A stretch of 64,000 bases of DNA from contig NZ_AP019657.1 in assembly GCF_009938225.1 (NCBI RefSeq), positions 1,612,001 to 1,676,000 on the forward strand. Direction: 5' to 3'. A model generated the notes under the pieces. That model made no database searches and was not told where the DNA came from. It worked only from the letters and a program-made list of their open reading frames with translations. The DNA comes from Vibrio ponticus (GTDB lineage Bacteria > Pseudomonadota > Gammaproteobacteria > Enterobacterales > Vibrionaceae). Shown here in pieces: positions 10,178 through 20,291 of this stretch (position 1 is its first letter; each line of letters begins with the position of its first letter). A program made the translations under genes and the position numbers.

Positions 10178-11437
10178 ATGGAAGTGTTAGAGAAAAAAGG
10201 TTTGCTAAGCAACATAGGTGTTCAAGTTGTCATTGCAATGATCGTCGGTACTGCCGTTGGTGCCATGATGGGTCAAGATGCTGCAATGTTTGCTCCACTT
10301 GGCGCAATTTTTATTAATCTAATCAAAATGCTAGTGATTCCACTAGTCGCAGTAGCACTCATTTCTGGTGCCGCAGGCTTAGGCAATAGCCATGCAGCAG
10401 GTAAAGTTGGCGCAGTAACGCTAGGTTACTTTGGTCTAACTTCAGCACTGGCGGTGGCACTGGCTATCGTGATGGGCGTGGTTTTCCAACCAGGTATCGG
10501 CATTGACCTGTCGAGCGTGGAAGGCATGTTCTCATCTGAATACGCTGCTAAAGGGGAACTTCCTACTTTCTGGGCGACCGTTACCGGTATGATCCCAACC
10601 AACGTTTTCCAATCCCTAAACGAAGCGAATATTCTACAAATCTTGGTGTTCTGTCTATTTTTCGGTATCGCACTTTCTCGCCAAGACAAAGAGCGCCGTA
10701 CACCGATTATCAATGGCGTAAATACCATTGTTGATAGCATGGTTTGGATGATCAACAAGGTTATGGTTATCGCACCTATCGGTGTCTTCGGTCTCATGGC
10801 AGAAGCAGTAGGTACCTTTGGTTTTGGCGCACTAATGGTGGTATTTAAACTCTTTGTTGTTTACGTCGCAGCCATCCTGATCTTTGGCTTTGTGGTCTAC
10901 CCTGCCATGATCCATCTGTTTACTAAGACATCAGCCAAACAGTTTATCAGTGCAATGAAAAAGCCTCAGGCAGTTGCTCTCTCTACCGCCTCATCCATGG
11001 CAACACTGCCTGTAACTATGGACACTGTTGAGCACGAGCTAAAAGTGCGCAACTCAACCGCATCATTTGTTCTGCCACTTGGCGCAACAATCAACATGTC
11101 TGGTAACGCGATCTACTATGGTTTGGTAGCAATCTTCTTCGCCCAGCTGTTTAACATTGAACTCGGTATGGGTGCATACATCGCGATTATTGTTACTTCA
11201 ACCTTAGGTGCGGTTGGTCAAGCGGGTGTTCCGGGACCATCATTCCTTGTGGTTGCAGTACTGCTTGCCGCAGGCATTCCAATCGAAGGTCTACCACTGC
11301 TATTCGCATTGGACCGTATCTTTGACATGATCCGCACAGCCCTTAACATCACAGGTGATGCAGCCTGCGCCGTGATTGTTGATGCGCTGATTGAAGAAGA
11401 AGCCGCACAAGCGGAATTAGAAAAGCAACAAGCATAA
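10178..11437 (+). CDS. Dicarboxylate/amino acid:cation symporter (DAACS family)
   Basis: Inner-membrane carrier of the glutamate/aspartate/C4-dicarboxylate symporter family. It has about eight membrane helices plus two re-entrant loops. Family signatures seen are STASSMATLPVT (hairpin 1), GATINMSGNAIYYG (helix 7) and GQAGVPGPSF (hairpin 2). I start at ATG 10178 (MEVLEKKGLL). The frame can be extended to GTG 10136, but those residues lack family support. The substrate cannot be set from sequence; glutamate, aspartate or another small amino acid is likely. It stands alone after trpA with its own terminator. Confidence 0.88.
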   Translation: MEVLEKKGLLSNIGVQVVIAMIVGTAVGAMMGQDAAMFAPLGAIFINLIKMLVIPLVAVALISGAAGLGNSHAAGKVGAVTLGYFGLTSALAVALAIVMGVVFQPGIGIDLSSVEGMFSSEYAAKGELPTFWATVTGMIPTNVFQSLNEANILQILVFCLFFGIALSRQDKERRTPIINGVNTIVDSMVWMINKVMVIAPIGVFGLMAEAVGTFGFGALMVVFKLFVVYVAAILIFGFVVYPAMIHLFTKTSAKQFISAMKKPQAVALSTASSMATLPVTMDTVEHELKVRNSTASFVLPLGATINMSGNAIYYGLVAIFFAQLFNIELGMGAYIAIIVTSTLGAVGQAGVPGPSFLVVAVLLAAGIPIEGLPLLFALDRIFDMIRTALNITGDAACAVIVDALIEEEAAQAELEKQQA

Positions 11438-11466
11438 GCACTCGACCCAAAATCGTAAAATATCTT

Positions 11467-11492
11467 GAGCCACTCATTGAGTGGCTCTTTTT
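11467..11492 (+). terminator. Terminator of the symporter gene
   Basis: GAGCCACTCA and TGAGTGGCTC with a one-base loop, followed by TTTTT. Confidence 0.9.
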
Positions 11493-11666
11493 CAACTTCT
11501 GTCGTCAAGTGTTTAAATTGCTCGATTCAAACCGCTCGATAAACCAACAGCTATAAAGCCATTTACTTACTGGATTAGAAAAACCCACAAATTGCTGATA
11601 ACTCGCTGCTTTTATAGAGTGATAAAATTATCAATTAACGGATAATCTTCTCAGTGATGGAGTCAA

Positions 11667-13685
11667 ATGATGGCGAGTTTGTTAGAGCACTACTTTGTTA
11701 AACATAAGTACCGAACAACTTTCTTAGAAAAAAATAACTGCGCACTGCTACTTTGTAAGAACGATCAATACTCGACCATTATCGAAGCAAATAGCGCCTT
11801 CTATCGATTGGTTGGCTACACTCCAGAAGAGATGGTTTCTCTGTTTAATAATCGGTTTGCCAGCTTGGTTATTGACGACGTTAGCCAAATCTTGCAGAAA
11901 GTTTCCCGCTCACTACAAGACAATTCAACGCTCGATTACGAATTCCGCATCCAGAATAAACAAGGGCAAACCTTATGGATTCATGACATCGCCACGTATG
12001 ACAAAAAGCTTGATTGCTTCTTTGTTGTCATTATGGACATTACATATCGACAAAATGCGCTCGACTCGATTGTTAAAACAACCAGCATCGATAACCTCAC
12101 GTTTTGGCTATCTTCACTGGTGGATAATCTTCCCAATCCGATTGCAATTTTCAAACAACAAGAGTTGGTTTTATCCAATAAAAACTTTCAGACGCTCACC
12201 TCTCGAGTCACGGCTTATGACGATATTTGCCCCAGCAATTTTACCGAATTGGTTTACTCTCTGAGCCAAGAGTGTTGCCACGTTAATCCGGAGCGAGAAA
12301 TTGTCAGAACATTGGGCAATCGCATCTACCGTATTAAACAACAGAATATTTATCATCCTGTCGAAAAAACGCGTTTTTCAATGCTAACCTTTGATGACAT
12401 CAGCAGCTTAAAAGAAAAAGAAACCGCGTTAACTAAAGCCGTGGATGCGCGAAACCAGTTTCTTGCTATTGTTAGTCATGAGTTAAGAACACCTTTATCT
12501 GCCATGATAGGGTTACTTAAGCTTCTCGATAATCACATCGATTCTCAAGAAGGTAAAGAACTACTCGCCTCGTCAATACAATCGGCACAGCGACTTGATC
12601 TGCACGTAAACGACATCTTGGATTTCTCAAAAATCGAAGCCGATCAACTCCAACTTAATATCCAACCGGTAAACATACTCAAAGAGCTCAGCATTACCTT
12701 ACGAAGCTTTGAGACAGAGTGCTACGAGAAAAGTATCGAGTTCATACTCGATTGGCAGCCAACCCCGTTCGAATTGACCTATCTCGACTGGATGAGAACG
12801 CATCAAATTTGTAGCAACATACTCAACAATGCGTTGAAGTTTACCTCTCAGGGTCGGATATCTGTGCGTATCCAGCTAGAAGAGAGTCGACTTGATATCC
12901 AAGTTAGTGATTCTGGTCGCGGCATGTCACCTGAACAACTGGAGTCTCTTTATACTCCTTTTGTTCAAGGCGAGCACAGCATCAACCGTTGTTATGGGGG
13001 GACAGGCTTAGGGCTCTCGATCAGTAAAAGCTTAGTTGAACTCATGGGGGGACACATTCATGTTTCAAGTCAACTTAACTTCGGGACAAGTGTCAGCCTA
13101 TCCATCCCATGTAAATGTCAGGAACTCAGTGATAATCAATACCCGGCTTGGTATGACCGTTGGTTAAGTGAAAAATGGCGTAGCGAATCTTGTCGCGATA
13201 GTGACGTTGCAAACGTCTACCCAGACCAACTGATTCAACATAAGGGGTTAAGCACCAACGACTCGGGAAAATTGCTCGAATCTGAACCTATGCATGTGAA
13301 AAAGCTCAACATCCTTGCTATAGATGATGACCCAATTAACCGTTTATTGCTCAGTAAGCAGCTCAATTCATTGGGGGTAAGCTATAAGACTTTTAGTTCT
13401 GCTAATGAGTTATTTAACTATCTCAATAGCGATCGATTCAAAGATCAGCCTTCACAAATAGATATGATCATTACCGATATTCACATGCCGCACACCAATG
13501 GCTATCAACTAGCGGAGCAGTTACGCCAAATTCCCATTTACCAGCAACTGCCCATTATTGGCTTTACTGCCGATAACTCGAAAGAAGTCGCGAGTAAAGC
13601 AAAGCTCTCTGGTATGGATGAACTGATTTTCAAACCATGCTCAATGGAGATGTTCCAAACGCTTTTCGCCCGTCATTGTTTGTGA
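11667..13685 (+). CDS. PAS-containing hybrid sensor histidine kinase
   Basis: A 672-residue two-component kinase with an attached receiver. Order: PAS domain at about 25-135, a second less clear sensory stretch to about 235, a dimerisation/phosphoacceptor helix with H271 in IVSHELRTPL, an ATPase domain with N, G1 and G2 boxes (NNALKF, DSGRGMS, GGTGLGLSIS), and a C-terminal receiver (about 550-672) with phosphorylatable D604 in IITDIHMP. I see no membrane helix or signal peptide, so it should be cytoplasmic. ATG 11670, one codon later, is better spaced from GGAG. No response-regulator gene is adjacent, so it is an orphan hybrid kinase; signal and target are unknown. Confidence 0.9.
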   Translation: MMASLLEHYFVKHKYRTTFLEKNNCALLLCKNDQYSTIIEANSAFYRLVGYTPEEMVSLFNNRFASLVIDDVSQILQKVSRSLQDNSTLDYEFRIQNKQGQTLWIHDIATYDKKLDCFFVVIMDITYRQNALDSIVKTTSIDNLTFWLSSLVDNLPNPIAIFKQQELVLSNKNFQTLTSRVTAYDDICPSNFTELVYSLSQECCHVNPEREIVRTLGNRIYRIKQQNIYHPVEKTRFSMLTFDDISSLKEKETALTKAVDARNQFLAIVSHELRTPLSAMIGLLKLLDNHIDSQEGKELLASSIQSAQRLDLHVNDILDFSKIEADQLQLNIQPVNILKELSITLRSFETECYEKSIEFILDWQPTPFELTYLDWMRTHQICSNILNNALKFTSQGRISVRIQLEESRLDIQVSDSGRGMSPEQLESLYTPFVQGEHSINRCYGGTGLGLSISKSLVELMGGHIHVSSQLNFGTSVSLSIPCKCQELSDNQYPAWYDRWLSEKWRSESCRDSDVANVYPDQLIQHKGLSTNDSGKLLESEPMHVKKLNILAIDDDPINRLLLSKQLNSLGVSYKTFSSANELFNYLNSDRFKDQPSQIDMIITDIHMPHTNGYQLAEQLRQIPIYQQLPIIGFTADNSKEVASKAKLSGMDELIFKPCSMEMFQTLFARHCL

Positions 13686-13735
13686 GCAACTTTCTCGGTC
13701 CCTCAGGCAAAGTAAGCTAATGGTTAGAATCAAAA

Positions 13736-13760
13736 AAGCCCAGCGAGAAAAGCTGGGCTT
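13736..13760 (-). terminator. Terminator of the small outer-membrane barrel gene
   Basis: AAGCCCAGC and GCTGGGCTT with a 7-nt loop. On the minus strand it is followed by a T-run (an A-run on the plus strand). It separates convergent genes and may also stop the kinase transcript. Confidence 0.85.
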
Positions 13761-13780
13761 GAGAGAAATTTGGTTACTTC

Positions 13781-14260
13781 TTATAGGAAGTGGAATGTCG
13801 CGTTAAGTGACAAGGTTTTAACGTCTTCATCATCCATTGTGAATACGCTGTAGCTTGCGCCTACAGAAACTGGACCAAACAGGAAGTATTCAGCGCCTAC
13901 ACCGTACATGATATCAACGTCATCTTTATTAAAGTCGCCTGACATATCCCACTTATGCAGACCACCTTTTGCGTAAACATGCAGAGGACCAAGATCAATA
14001 CTTGGTTTTGCAGCAAAATACACAGATTCAGCTTCTACTTTAAAGTTAGTGCCAGAAACATCAAATTCACCATGGTTTTGGTAACCCGCTTCAAGACCAA
14101 TAAACGGTAGGATGCCAGTACCAACATGCACACCGTAAGATGTTGCGTCTTCACCACCAAGCTCTGATTGACCGACGTTTGCGCCACCGTAGATCCAAGA
14201 ATCAGCTGAAGCTGTCGCAGATGCACCAATCAGTGCTAAAGCGAGTAGTGTCTTTTTCAT
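13781..14260 (-). CDS. Small outer-membrane beta-barrel protein (OmpA-like/opacity type)
   Basis: A 159-residue protein with a clear signal peptide (MKKTLLALALIGASATASA, cleaved before DSWIYGG). Short alternating strands follow, with GTGILPFIGLEAGYQ, YGVGAEYFLFG and a terminal Phe-containing strand ending HFL, typical of an eight-stranded barrel. I start at ATG 14260, which has GAAGG upstream; the frame extends 22 codons further without support. Its role is unknown; a structural or adhesion-type porin-family protein is the likeliest description. Confidence 0.8.
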   Translation of the reverse strand: MKKTLLALALIGASATASADSWIYGGANVGQSELGGEDATSYGVHVGTGILPFIGLEAGYQNHGEFDVSGTNFKVEAESVYFAAKPSIDLGPLHVYAKGGLHKWDMSGDFNKDDVDIMYGVGAEYFLFGPVSVGASYSVFTMDDEDVKTLSLNATFHFL

Positions 14261-14374
14261 AATTAACCTTCTCTTATAATTTTGTAAGTACGGCAATCTA
14301 TTGCCAATACTCTGACAGTTCTGCATTTTGGCTAAATTAATGCAATTTACATACCGCTGTGTAAGTTCTATGTA

Positions 14375-14412
14375 AAAAAAGACCCCACAAAGCGAATAAC
14401 ATTCGTGGGGTT
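14375..14412 (-). terminator. Terminator of hrpA
   Basis: ACCCCAC and GTGGGGT form the stem. Read on the minus strand, it is followed by seven T just after the hrpA stop. Confidence 0.85.
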
Positions 14413-14427
14413 AATAGGTTAGCTTAT

Positions 14428-17400
14428 TTAACAAGCATCGATCGCGTTTTTCACTCGCTTGTCAGACACTGGATAAGGGGTACCTAATTGCTGAGCAAAG
14501 AAGCTGACGCGCAGTTCTTCCAACATCCAGCGTATTTCTTTGACGTTATCCGGCACTGCCATGCCTTTCGGGATCTTATTCAATAGCTCTTTATAATCAC
14601 TCGCTACTGACTCAATCTTGAGCATATGCAGACGATCTTTATTCGGATCGATTGGTAACTTCTCCATTCGACGCTCAATAGCGCGCATGTAACGCAGAAT
14701 GTCTGGTAGGCGCTTCCAACCGCACTCAGTAGCAAAGCCTTTAAAGATCAAACCTTCGATTTGCGCTTTGATATCAGATAGCGCAAACGCCATCGTGAAA
14801 TCAATCTTGCCTTTCAACTTCTTATTGATGTTGAACGCAGTGGTTAGAATGGTTTCTACCTGTTGTGCAATATCCACCACAGTATCGCCAAGTTCAGCGC
14901 GAACATGCTCTTTTAACGCTTCAAACTTATCCGCTTCCCAAACCAAGCCGCCCTGCTCTTCGATTAGCTTATCAACACCACAAGCAATACAGTCATCAAT
15001 CAAGTCCATCACTTTACCGTAAGGGTTGAAGTAAAGACCTAACTTGGACTTGTTCGGCAAGTTGGCGTGCAAGTATTTAATTGGCGACGGTACGTTTAGC
15101 AGCACTAGGCGGCGCTGACCGGCGCGCATCGCAGAAATCTGCTCTTGCTCGGTTTCGTAAAGCTTAATCTCAACGCTGTCTTTGGCATCAACAATCGCAG
15201 GATACGCTTTGACATCATAACCGCCGCGTTTTTGTTGATACACTTTTGGCAACTCACCGAAACTCCAAGTGTGCAGACCTTGCTGTTCGATATCATCATC
15301 CGCCACTTTTGAAAGCGTTTCTTGCACTTTATCTTTCAAGCTCTCTTTCAGCTCATGCAGATCTTTGTGCTCTTTCAGCTTACGGTTACGATGATCGACG
15401 GCGCGGAATGTCACTTTCAAGTGCTCAGGAACCTGATCGAGTTTCCAATCTTCACGCAGTAGTTCTACGCCCGTCATGCGACGCAACTCTTTTTCTAACG
15501 CATCAAGCAATGGCATTTCCATTGGCGTCACGCGAGCTAAGAATGCATCGGCATAGTTTGGCGCTGGCACAAAGTTTTTACGCAAGGTTTTTGGCAGCGA
15601 TTTAATTAGGCTCACCACTAACTCGTGGCGTAGACCTGGGATCTGCCAGTCAAAACCAGCAGTTTCCACTTGGTTAAGGATCGGTAACGGTAAATGTACG
15701 GTAACACCATCACTGTCATCACCCGGTTCAAACTGATAGCTTAATTTGAGCTTGATACCATTTTGGAACCAGAAGTTCGGGTAATCCAAATCGGTAACAT
15801 GGCTAGCATCGCCTCTAAACAGCATCTCTTTTTCAAAGTTGAGCAGTTCAGGCTTCTCTTTCGAGGCTTTCTTCCACCATGTATCAAAGTGCTTACCCGA
15901 TACCACTTCAGTACCGACGCGCTGATCGTAAAAATCAAACAGCTCATCATCATCAACCAAGATATCGCGGCGACGAGATTTGTGCTCAAGCTCTTCGACC
16001 TCTTGCAACAGCTTACGATTTTGCTTGAAGAATGCGTGTTTGGTTTCCCACTCACCTTCCACCAGCGCACTGCGGATAAATATCTCGCGGCTAATGTTTG
16101 CATCGATGTTGCTGTAGTTGACCAAGCGTTTAGGAACAATAGGGATTCCGTATAGCATCACTTTCTCGTACGCCATAACTGCCGCACGCTTCTTCGACCA
16201 ATGTGGCTCACTGTAGCTACGTTTGATCAAGTGCTTCGCTAAAGGCTCAATCCATTCCGGTTGAATCTTAGCGATAATGCGACCCCAAAGTTTTGAAGTT
16301 TCCACCAGCTCAGCTGACATCACCCATTTAGGCTGCTTCTTAAACAAGCCCGATGCAGGGAAGATATGGAAACGAGCGTTACGCGCACCTTGATACTCGT
16401 TCTTCTCTTGATCTTTACTACCAATATGCGACAGCAGACCAACCAAAATTGCACTGTGTACACTTTGGTAGTTTGCTGGCTCACTATTGAGTTTGAACTC
16501 CATTTCACGCATCGACTGGTGAATCTGGAAGTAAACATCTTGCCATTCACGCACGCGCAAATAGTTTAAATAGTCTTCTTTACACTGTTTACGGAATTGA
16601 TTACTAGATAGCTGTTTTTGCTGCTTCTGAATGTAATCCCACAAATTAACAAAGGTCAGAAAATCCGAGTCTTCATGGAAAAAACGTCGATGTTTATCAT
16701 CTGACGATTGCTTTTTCTCACTTGGGCGTTCACGCGGATCCTGAATTGACAGTGCAGAAGCGATAATCATTAGTTCTTTCAACGCACCATGCTTAGGTGC
16801 TTCTAACACCATGCGCGCTAAGCGAGGATCGATAGGCAAACGCGCTAATTGGCGACCAATTGCGGTCAAACGTTTCTTGCTGTCTTTGACTTCAGAATTG
16901 ATTGCGCCAAGTTCTTCAAGCAGACGCACACCATCTTGAATGTTGCGTTTATCTGGCGCTTCTACAAATGGGAAGGCTTCAATATCCCCTAAACCAAGCG
17001 CAGTCATCTGGAGGATAACCGATGCTAGGTTAGTACGCAGGATCTCTGGGTCGGTAAACTCAGGACGTGAGTTGAAGTCCTCCTCAGAGTAAAGGCGAAT
17101 ACAGATACCTTCTTCAACACGACCACAACGACCTTTACGCTGATTGGCGCTCGCTTGAGACACTGGCTCAATCGGTAAGCGCTGCACTTTAGTGCGGTAG
17201 CTGTAACGGCTGATACGAGCCGTACCTGGGTCAATAACGTATTTGATACCCGGAACAGTCAGTGATGTTTCTGCCACGTTGGTTGCCAAAACGATGCGAC
17301 GACCAGCATGTGGTTGGAAAATCTTGTTCTGCTCACCTGCCGATAGGCGGGCGTAAAGCGGCACAATCTCTGTGCTCTTAAGCTTACGTTTGGCTAGCGC

Positions 17401-18357
17401 ATCTGCCGTGTCACGAATTTCACGCTCACCGTTCATGAAGATCAGGATATCGCCTAGCCCTTCATCGCACAGCTCATCAACCGCTTCGAAGATACCTTCA
17501 AGCTGATCGCGATCGTCGTCGCCTTCACCACTGAGTGGGCGATAACGCGTCTCTACTGGGTAGGTGCGACCAGATACTTCAATAATTGGCGCATTATTAA
17601 AGTGATTTGAAAAACGCTCTGGGTCAATGGTTGCCGAGGTAATGATCACTTTTAGATCAGGACGACGTGGCAGTAACTCTTTTAAGTAACCCAAGATAAA
17701 ATCGATGTTAAGGCTACGTTCGTGCGCCTCATCGATAATGATGGTGTCATACTGGTTTAAGTAACGGTCGTGTTGAATCTCAGCCAGTAGAATACCGTCT
17801 GTCATCAACTTGATTTGGGTATTGTCTGAGATTTGGTCGTTAAAGCGAACTTTGTAACCAACAAACTCACCAAGTTGAGTTTGCATCTCTTCCGCAATAC
17901 GACTGGCTACCGAACGTGCCGCAAGGCGACGTGGCTGCGTATGACCAATTAAACCAAACTTACCACGACCAAGCTCAGCACAGATTTTCGGTAGCTGAGT
18001 GGTTTTACCCGAGCCCGTTTCACCCGCTACGATCACCACTTGGTTCTCTTCAATGGCTTTAGCGATATCGTCGCGTTTTTGGCTAACTGGTAAGATTTCA
18101 GGGTATTCGATGGTAATGTGCTGTGCGCAGCGCTGCTCCACTTCCATCATCGATTTGGCGATATCCAGTGCGATCTCATCAAACACCGCATTACGCGATG
18201 CTTCTTTTTTAATTTTACTCGCACCAGCAATACGCTTACTTAAACGAAAGCGATCGCGCAACATACATTGTTGCAATGCCTTGCGCAAAGCGGCTGGGCT
18301 ATTTGCCTGCGCTTGCTGCTCTTTCGGCGAATTATTTTTCGGCTGTGACGAAGTCAA
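14428..18357 (-). CDS. hrpA: ATP-dependent RNA helicase HrpA
   Basis: A large DEAH-box helicase (1309 residues, the usual size). Walker A GETGSGKTTQLP lies near residue 115, the DEAH motif is in IIIDEAHERSLN, motif III is TSATID and motif VI is QRKGRCGRVEEG. The helicase-associated and OB-fold domains follow, then the long HrpA-specific C-terminal region. HrpA homologues rescue colliding or stalled ribosomes and process some mRNAs. It is transcribed alone between two terminators. Confidence 0.97.
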   Translation of the reverse strand: MTSSQPKNNSPKEQQAQANSPAALRKALQQCMLRDRFRLSKRIAGASKIKKEASRNAVFDEIALDIAKSMMEVEQRCAQHITIEYPEILPVSQKRDDIAKAIEENQVVIVAGETGSGKTTQLPKICAELGRGKFGLIGHTQPRRLAARSVASRIAEEMQTQLGEFVGYKVRFNDQISDNTQIKLMTDGILLAEIQHDRYLNQYDTIIIDEAHERSLNIDFILGYLKELLPRRPDLKVIITSATIDPERFSNHFNNAPIIEVSGRTYPVETRYRPLSGEGDDDRDQLEGIFEAVDELCDEGLGDILIFMNGEREIRDTADALAKRKLKSTEIVPLYARLSAGEQNKIFQPHAGRRIVLATNVAETSLTVPGIKYVIDPGTARISRYSYRTKVQRLPIEPVSQASANQRKGRCGRVEEGICIRLYSEEDFNSRPEFTDPEILRTNLASVILQMTALGLGDIEAFPFVEAPDKRNIQDGVRLLEELGAINSEVKDSKKRLTAIGRQLARLPIDPRLARMVLEAPKHGALKELMIIASALSIQDPRERPSEKKQSSDDKHRRFFHEDSDFLTFVNLWDYIQKQQKQLSSNQFRKQCKEDYLNYLRVREWQDVYFQIHQSMREMEFKLNSEPANYQSVHSAILVGLLSHIGSKDQEKNEYQGARNARFHIFPASGLFKKQPKWVMSAELVETSKLWGRIIAKIQPEWIEPLAKHLIKRSYSEPHWSKKRAAVMAYEKVMLYGIPIVPKRLVNYSNIDANISREIFIRSALVEGEWETKHAFFKQNRKLLQEVEELEHKSRRRDILVDDDELFDFYDQRVGTEVVSGKHFDTWWKKASKEKPELLNFEKEMLFRGDASHVTDLDYPNFWFQNGIKLKLSYQFEPGDDSDGVTVHLPLPILNQVETAGFDWQIPGLRHELVVSLIKSLPKTLRKNFVPAPNYADAFLARVTPMEMPLLDALEKELRRMTGVELLREDWKLDQVPEHLKVTFRAVDHRNRKLKEHKDLHELKESLKDKVQETLSKVADDDIEQQGLHTWSFGELPKVYQQKRGGYDVKAYPAIVDAKDSVEIKLYETEQEQISAMRAGQRRLVLLNVPSPIKYLHANLPNKSKLGLYFNPYGKVMDLIDDCIACGVDKLIEEQGGLVWEADKFEALKEHVRAELGDTVVDIAQQVETILTTAFNINKKLKGKIDFTMAFALSDIKAQIEGLIFKGFATECGWKRLPDILRYMRAIERRMEKLPIDPNKDRLHMLKIESVASDYKELLNKIPKGMAVPDNVKEIRWMLEELRVSFFAQQLGTPYPVSDKRVKNAIDAC

Positions 18358-18410
18358 AGCGTGTCCTATTCTTTTTATCTATCAAAACTGCGCGGATTGT
18401 ATCACAAAAA

Positions 18411-18439
18411 AGCCTATCTACATGCGCAGTAGATAGGCT
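18411..18439 (-). terminator. Terminator of the OmpV-like gene
   Basis: An 11-bp stem, AGCCTATCTAC with GTAGATAGGCT, followed on the minus strand by a T-run. It lies between the OmpV-like gene and the hrpA start, so hrpA has its own promoter in the remaining 50 nt. Confidence 0.9.
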
Positions 18440-18464
18440 GATAAAGCGATAAATTTAGCCGCGA

Positions 18465-19784
18465 TTAAAAGTTGAACTGCACATAGACAGTATTGTAGTT
18501 ACTGCCGCCTTTGATGCGACCAAACTGCGACGCTTTTTCAAAGATTGCGCTGCGGTGATGAAGTGAATAACCCACCCAAACGTTTTTCCAGTCTGAATCG
18601 TTAACCAAGTCGCCGACATTGACATCCAGTGAGAAATCTAGGTAGTTAAGCAGATGGCTTGGGGTATAGCCTTTCTCTGCCATTTCGCTCGCTTCAACGT
18701 AAGTAATGTTATCGATGTACGACAGACCTTCTGCAAAACCAAAACGCCAACGCGTTGGCCAATCAAAATTCACGTATGCTTTGATTGCAGCAATGTACTC
18801 GGTACTCGCACCTTGAACTTTCGAATCCCAGTGGTGAGCGATACCCGGCGTGAAATAAAGATCCACCGGTAAACCAAACAATTCATCAGTCAGCGGGTGA
18901 CCATAAAACACCGAAGTCATCTGATTGTTGTACGGGTCTTTTTCACGATTAAGCGCAAAAATGTCACCGATATTGGAAGGCGTCGCCCAGCCATGTGCAA
19001 TGCGTAAATAACGCTTATTCGTCAGCTCTGTTTTGCGCGCTTTGGTTTTATCTGGGAAAAAACCAAACCCGACAAACACTTCGCCTTCAAAACGATCGGT
19101 TACCGCAGCGGCACTATAAGCATTATTATCCAAACTCGTCACACTGGTTGAGCCGAGCAGATATAAATTCGACGTGACATGATAACGTGCGTCAATACCA
19201 ACATTGACATCCATACCTGCGCCAATTTTATCCCCAGTGTACTTATCGAACGCGTAATAACGGCTGTTAAAATCCGCATCTTTATAACGTAACGTCGCGT
19301 GCGGCTTCAGCTCCCAATCACCAAAGTCATATTCTGCTGTGGCTCTTAAGTTGGTATGTAAACGAGTATCCTCATCCGACATTAACTCCCAATCGAAATG
19401 CCAAGTGTCGTTAAGTTGATAACGCAGTTGAAAACCAACGTCGGCGGTATCTCCTTGATTGGCATTTTGAATCGATGCAGGCAAATCAACAAACCGAATA
19501 CGAGTTAAAGCATTCAGTTCAAATTTCTCGTCTTGCCAGTTCGCAAGATGCAGCCCCCCTTCTACACCATCAACAAACACATAGTCGTTATTGAAGTACA
19601 TCATCGGCACAAACGTTGAAACCGTCTGATCGCCAACGGGTGTCGAGTATGGCACGGTAGCGATACGATACATTGCAGCAATCCCCCAATCTTGTTCAGA
19701 TTGAGAAGCCATTACACTGGTCGACAAAGTGCAAGAAGAAGCCAAAGCAAGCGCAAAAAGTGAGCGCGTATTAAAAATTGTCAT
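18465..19784 (-). CDS. MipA/OmpV-type outer-membrane protein with a C-terminal second barrel-like region
   Basis: A secreted protein of about 439 residues with a signal peptide ending near VMAS. The first half (to about 245) has the MipA/OmpV pattern of paired strands (VPMMYFNNDYVFVDGVEGGLH) and closes with an FVGFGFF strand. OmpV proteins are normally about 250 residues. The second half is separate: GLPVDLYFTPGIAHHW, FGFAEGLSYI, VGYSLHHRS and GGSNYNTVYVQFNF, ending in Phe. It resembles PagL-type barrels, including an H-x-S pair (H410, S412), but the expected catalytic Glu is not evident. I start at ATG 19784; TTG 19796 is the only earlier in-frame start. The role is inferred only. Confidence 0.7.
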   Translation of the reverse strand: MTIFNTRSLFALALASSCTLSTSVMASQSEQDWGIAAMYRIATVPYSTPVGDQTVSTFVPMMYFNNDYVFVDGVEGGLHLANWQDEKFELNALTRIRFVDLPASIQNANQGDTADVGFQLRYQLNDTWHFDWELMSDEDTRLHTNLRATAEYDFGDWELKPHATLRYKDADFNSRYYAFDKYTGDKIGAGMDVNVGIDARYHVTSNLYLLGSTSVTSLDNNAYSAAAVTDRFEGEVFVGFGFFPDKTKARKTELTNKRYLRIAHGWATPSNIGDIFALNREKDPYNNQMTSVFYGHPLTDELFGLPVDLYFTPGIAHHWDSKVQGASTEYIAAIKAYVNFDWPTRWRFGFAEGLSYIDNITYVEASEMAEKGYTPSHLLNYLDFSLDVNVGDLVNDSDWKNVWVGYSLHHRSAIFEKASQFGRIKGGSNYNTVYVQFNF

Positions 19785-19882
19785 TTTTATAATCAATTGA
19801 GTAGCTATTTTGTAAGGATCAGCGACTTTGTTGTTATGTTTCGCTGAGATTCGACGTTAATATAAGAACATACACCCTATGA

Positions 19883-20266
19883 ATGCAAAAAATTGTGAAA
19901 GTTTCTGAGCTAAAAAATTTACTCGCCACCCTACCAGACGACCTCGATGTGGTGACTGGTGATGAATGGTTACCTGAACAACTGGTCGCGGTATCTCAAG
20001 TTGATGAGATGTTGTTTATGGAGTTTGATAACGCTCCTGAAGATGTTCAAGGGGAAGAGGCACGGGGTTTTGTTGAACACGAAATCGAGATGATTCGCGA
20101 TAAATTTGAGCGGATCCTCGGTGAGAATTCAGATAGTACAAGTAAAGCTGACGCGATATTAGCCTTATTTCTCTTAGGACATGAACTAAGCAGTTGTGAA
20201 GTGATTGAAATCTTAGAAGAGAGCGAACAAGCAACACCAGAATCCCTTGTCGCCAGTGCGATATAA
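19883..20266 (+). CDS. Hypothetical acidic protein
   Basis: A 127-residue soluble, acidic protein that I do not recognise. The N terminus (VKVSELKNLLATLPDDLDVV) looks like a short helix-turn segment, and the rest is helical and Glu/Asp-rich. It has no signal peptide or membrane helix. It lies 25 nt upstream of the PhoD-like gene on the same strand, so the two are probably cotranscribed. It is divergent from the OmpV-like gene across about 100 nt. Confidence 0.65.
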   Translation: MQKIVKVSELKNLLATLPDDLDVVTGDEWLPEQLVAVSQVDEMLFMEFDNAPEDVQGEEARGFVEHEIEMIRDKFERILGENSDSTSKADAILALFLLGHELSSCEVIEILEESEQATPESLVASAI

Positions 20267-20291
20267 ATATTGAAGGCAATGTCGATTGAAA

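Noticed and set aside
15763..16155. Long plus-strand frame inside hrpA
   Set aside because: Antisense shadow of hrpA with no ribosome site or recognisable domain.
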